64,000 nucleotides of DNA from Bacteroidota bacterium (GTDB lineage: Bacteria > Bacteroidota > Bacteroidia > Chitinophagales > LD1), in assembly GCA_016715625.1 (NCBI GenBank), contig JADJZU010000019.1:1-64000 (forward strand). Direction: 5' to 3'. Of this stretch, positions 62,904 through 64,000 are shown piece by piece (position 1 is the stretch's first letter; each line of letters opens with the position of its first letter). A program made the translations under genes and the position numbers. The notes under the pieces were generated by a model, which saw only the letters and a list, made by a program, of their open reading frames with translations, ran no database searches and was not told the origin of the DNA.

Positions 62904-63857
62904 TTACTTTTTCTTCAACCCTATTTCTATCAACCGTTCGTTCAGGTATTCGCCTGCCGATATAGGTTCATAGAGAGCAGGATGTGCGGCATCTACACAG
63001 CTGGGCAGGCAGTCCAGCCTCATTTCGCTGCGCGGATGTGTAAAGAAGGGGATAGAGTAGCGCGAGGTGTGCCATTTTTCGCGCGGAGGATTCACCACGC
63101 GGTGGGTGGTCGATTTCAGTTTGTTATTGGTCAGGCGCTGCAGCATATCGCCCACGTTTACCACCAGACAGCCTTCGGGAGCGGTGATGTTCAGCCACTC
63201 GTTCTGGCGATTCAGCAATTGAAGCCCCTCGGCCGATGCCCCCACCAGCAGGGTAATCAGGTTAATGTCTTCGTGCTGCTCGGCCCGCACGGCACTTTTG
63301 GGCTCCTGCGTAATGGGCGGATAATGAATGGCGCGCAAGATAGAGTTGCCGTTGTGTATGTGTTTATCAAAATAATATTCGCCAATGCCCAGGTGGATGG
63401 CAATAGCGCGCAGCAGCTCGCGGGCGCTGCCCTCAAATGCTTTAAAAAGTTGTTGGCCCAGTTCAAAAAACTCCGGCACTTCGGCCACCGACAGGTTGTC
63501 GGGGTAATCGGCCTTGGATAAAACCTCGCCTTCTACTATTTGCCCCATTTGCCAAAACTCTTTCAGGTCGGGCGCATCGTAGCCCTTGGCGGTTTCTTTG
63601 CCAAATGAAGTGTAGCCGCGCTGCCCCGCCAGCTCCGGTTTTTCATAGTTGTTTTTGACCTCGCGCGGCAGGTCAAAAAAACGTTGAACGGCTGCATAAT
63701 AATCGTCAATCAGGGCTTGCGACACCCCGTGGTGGCGCACCGACACAAACCCTACGTCTTCAAAGGCTTTGCCCAGTTCGTACACAAACTGCTGTTTGCT
63801 TTCTCCGCCTTTTAAAAATTCGGCAAGGTCTACAATCGGTATGGTATTTAAACTCAT
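62904..63857 (-). CDS. Isopenicillin N synthase-like 2OG-Fe(II) dioxygenase
   Basis: 317 residues. N-terminal DIOX_N region (IPIVDLAEFLKGG, VGFVSVRHHGVSQALIDDYY) and the iron triad in EQHEDINLITLLVG and STTHRVVNPP, with the 2-oxoglutarate arginine in SRYSIPFFTHP. Full length and undamaged. This family acts on diverse small molecules; the substrate is unknown. It is convergent with gldH (7 bp between). Confidence 0.9.
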   Translation of the reverse strand: MSLNTIPIVDLAEFLKGGESKQQFVYELGKAFEDVGFVSVRHHGVSQALIDDYYAAVQRFFDLPREVKNNYEKPELAGQRGYTSFGKETAKGYDAPDLKEFWQMGQIVEGEVLSKADYPDNLSVAEVPEFFELGQQLFKAFEGSARELLRAIAIHLGIGEYYFDKHIHNGNSILRAIHYPPITQEPKSAVRAEQHEDINLITLLVGASAEGLQLLNRQNEWLNITAPEGCLVVNVGDMLQRLTNNKLKSTTHRVVNPPREKWHTSRYSIPFFTHPRSEMRLDCLPSCVDAAHPALYEPISAGEYLNERLIEIGLKKK

Positions 63858-63941
63858 GATACAGGAGGGTTTGTTTTCAAAAACGGGAATGAAATTAGAA
63901 ATCCTCTGATTGTTCCGAAACTTTTACAAGTTTGATTCCCG

Positions 63942-64000
63942 ATGAATCAGCCCTTCCTTGTCACCATCACCGGCCCCGAAAGCACCGGCAAAAGCGCACT
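63942..64000 (+). CDS. NadR-like AAA/kinase protein, N-terminal fragment
   Basis: Only 19 codons are inside the window. They read MNQPFLVTITGPESTGKSA, with a Walker A P-loop (GPESTGKS) typical of NadR-type nicotinamide ribonucleotide kinase domains in Bacteroidota. The rest lies beyond the window end. Confidence 0.6.
   Translation, partial: MNQPFLVTITGPESTGKSA

Overview
The window reads as one contiguous piece of a Bacteroidota chromosome, probably a Chitinophagales/Sphingobacteriales-type aerobe. The signs are a type IX secretion C-terminal sorting tail (17647-18255), GldB-like and GldH gliding lipoproteins (28986-30023, 62411-62896), the holB-ricT-gldH order, a GH92/FucP-type sugar locus and ECF-type sigma plus anti-sigma/beta-barrel pairs. 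No rRNA, tRNA, CRISPR array, transposase or phage gene was seen. Several conserved genes carry single-base frameshifts at short homopolymers, and an A/T-only block lies at 35623-35815, so part of the apparent gene damage is probably sequencing or assembly error.

Region by region: 1-5.6 kb holds phenylacetyl-CoA epoxidase paaABCD under a TetR regulator with visible operator sites, then a RidA/aldehyde dehydrogenase pair typical of 2-aminomuconate metabolism. 5.6-9.4 kb holds a sugar permease and a GH92 alpha-mannosidase. 9.4-17.6 kb holds an MpaB-type oxygenase, an ACAD10/11-like acyl-CoA dehydrogenase and a separate aminoglycoside-phosphotransferase-like kinase with a histidine phosphatase, a histidine kinase interrupted by TAG, an atypical SDR, 3-hydroxyanthranilate dioxygenase and an AlkD-like protein. 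17.6-20.4 kb holds a T9SS-sorted protein, YifB/ComM and a broken lipoprotein gene. 20.5-27.2 kb is a TetR-TolC-HlyD-RND efflux operon. 27.3-37.7 kb holds a 2OG oxygenase, membrane and GldB-like proteins, TypA, a DUF456/ArnT-like pair, an AI-2E-family protein and TruA. 37.7-47.6 kb holds an S23-type four-helix protein, a frameshifted PaaJ-type thiolase, DUF4293, a flippase, a MORN protein, a broken outer-membrane protein, an LVIVD protein, sigma/anti-sigma and an SRPBCC protein. 47.6-57.5 kb holds glycosyltransferases, RecR, PolA and a small orphan protein. 57.5-64 kb holds a sulfotransferase, a class III aminotransferase, HolB, RicT, GldH, a 2OG oxygenase and the start of a NadR-like kinase.

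Metabolically, paaABCD, the PaaJ-type thiolase, the acyl-CoA dehydrogenase/kinase pair and the distal kynurenine enzymes point to catabolism of aromatic amino acids and unusual acyl-CoAs.

The most unusual signal is not a protein gene. Three intergenic regions (11543-11777, 42449-42735, 56790-56957) each carry a different array of short conserved cores at exact intervals (41, 21 and 21 bp), while the bases between the cores vary freely. 21 bp is two DNA helical turns and 41 bp is close to four. Conservation confined to cores at fixed phase suggests arrays of protein-binding sites rather than decaying minisatellites. One array precedes a small gene of unknown function (57032-57451) and another precedes a 25-codon ORF (42767-42844). 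Two short perfect palindromes also sit in frame inside coding genes (GH92 at 7137-7157, polA at 55635-55651), which suggests dispersed palindromic repeats able to enter genes.
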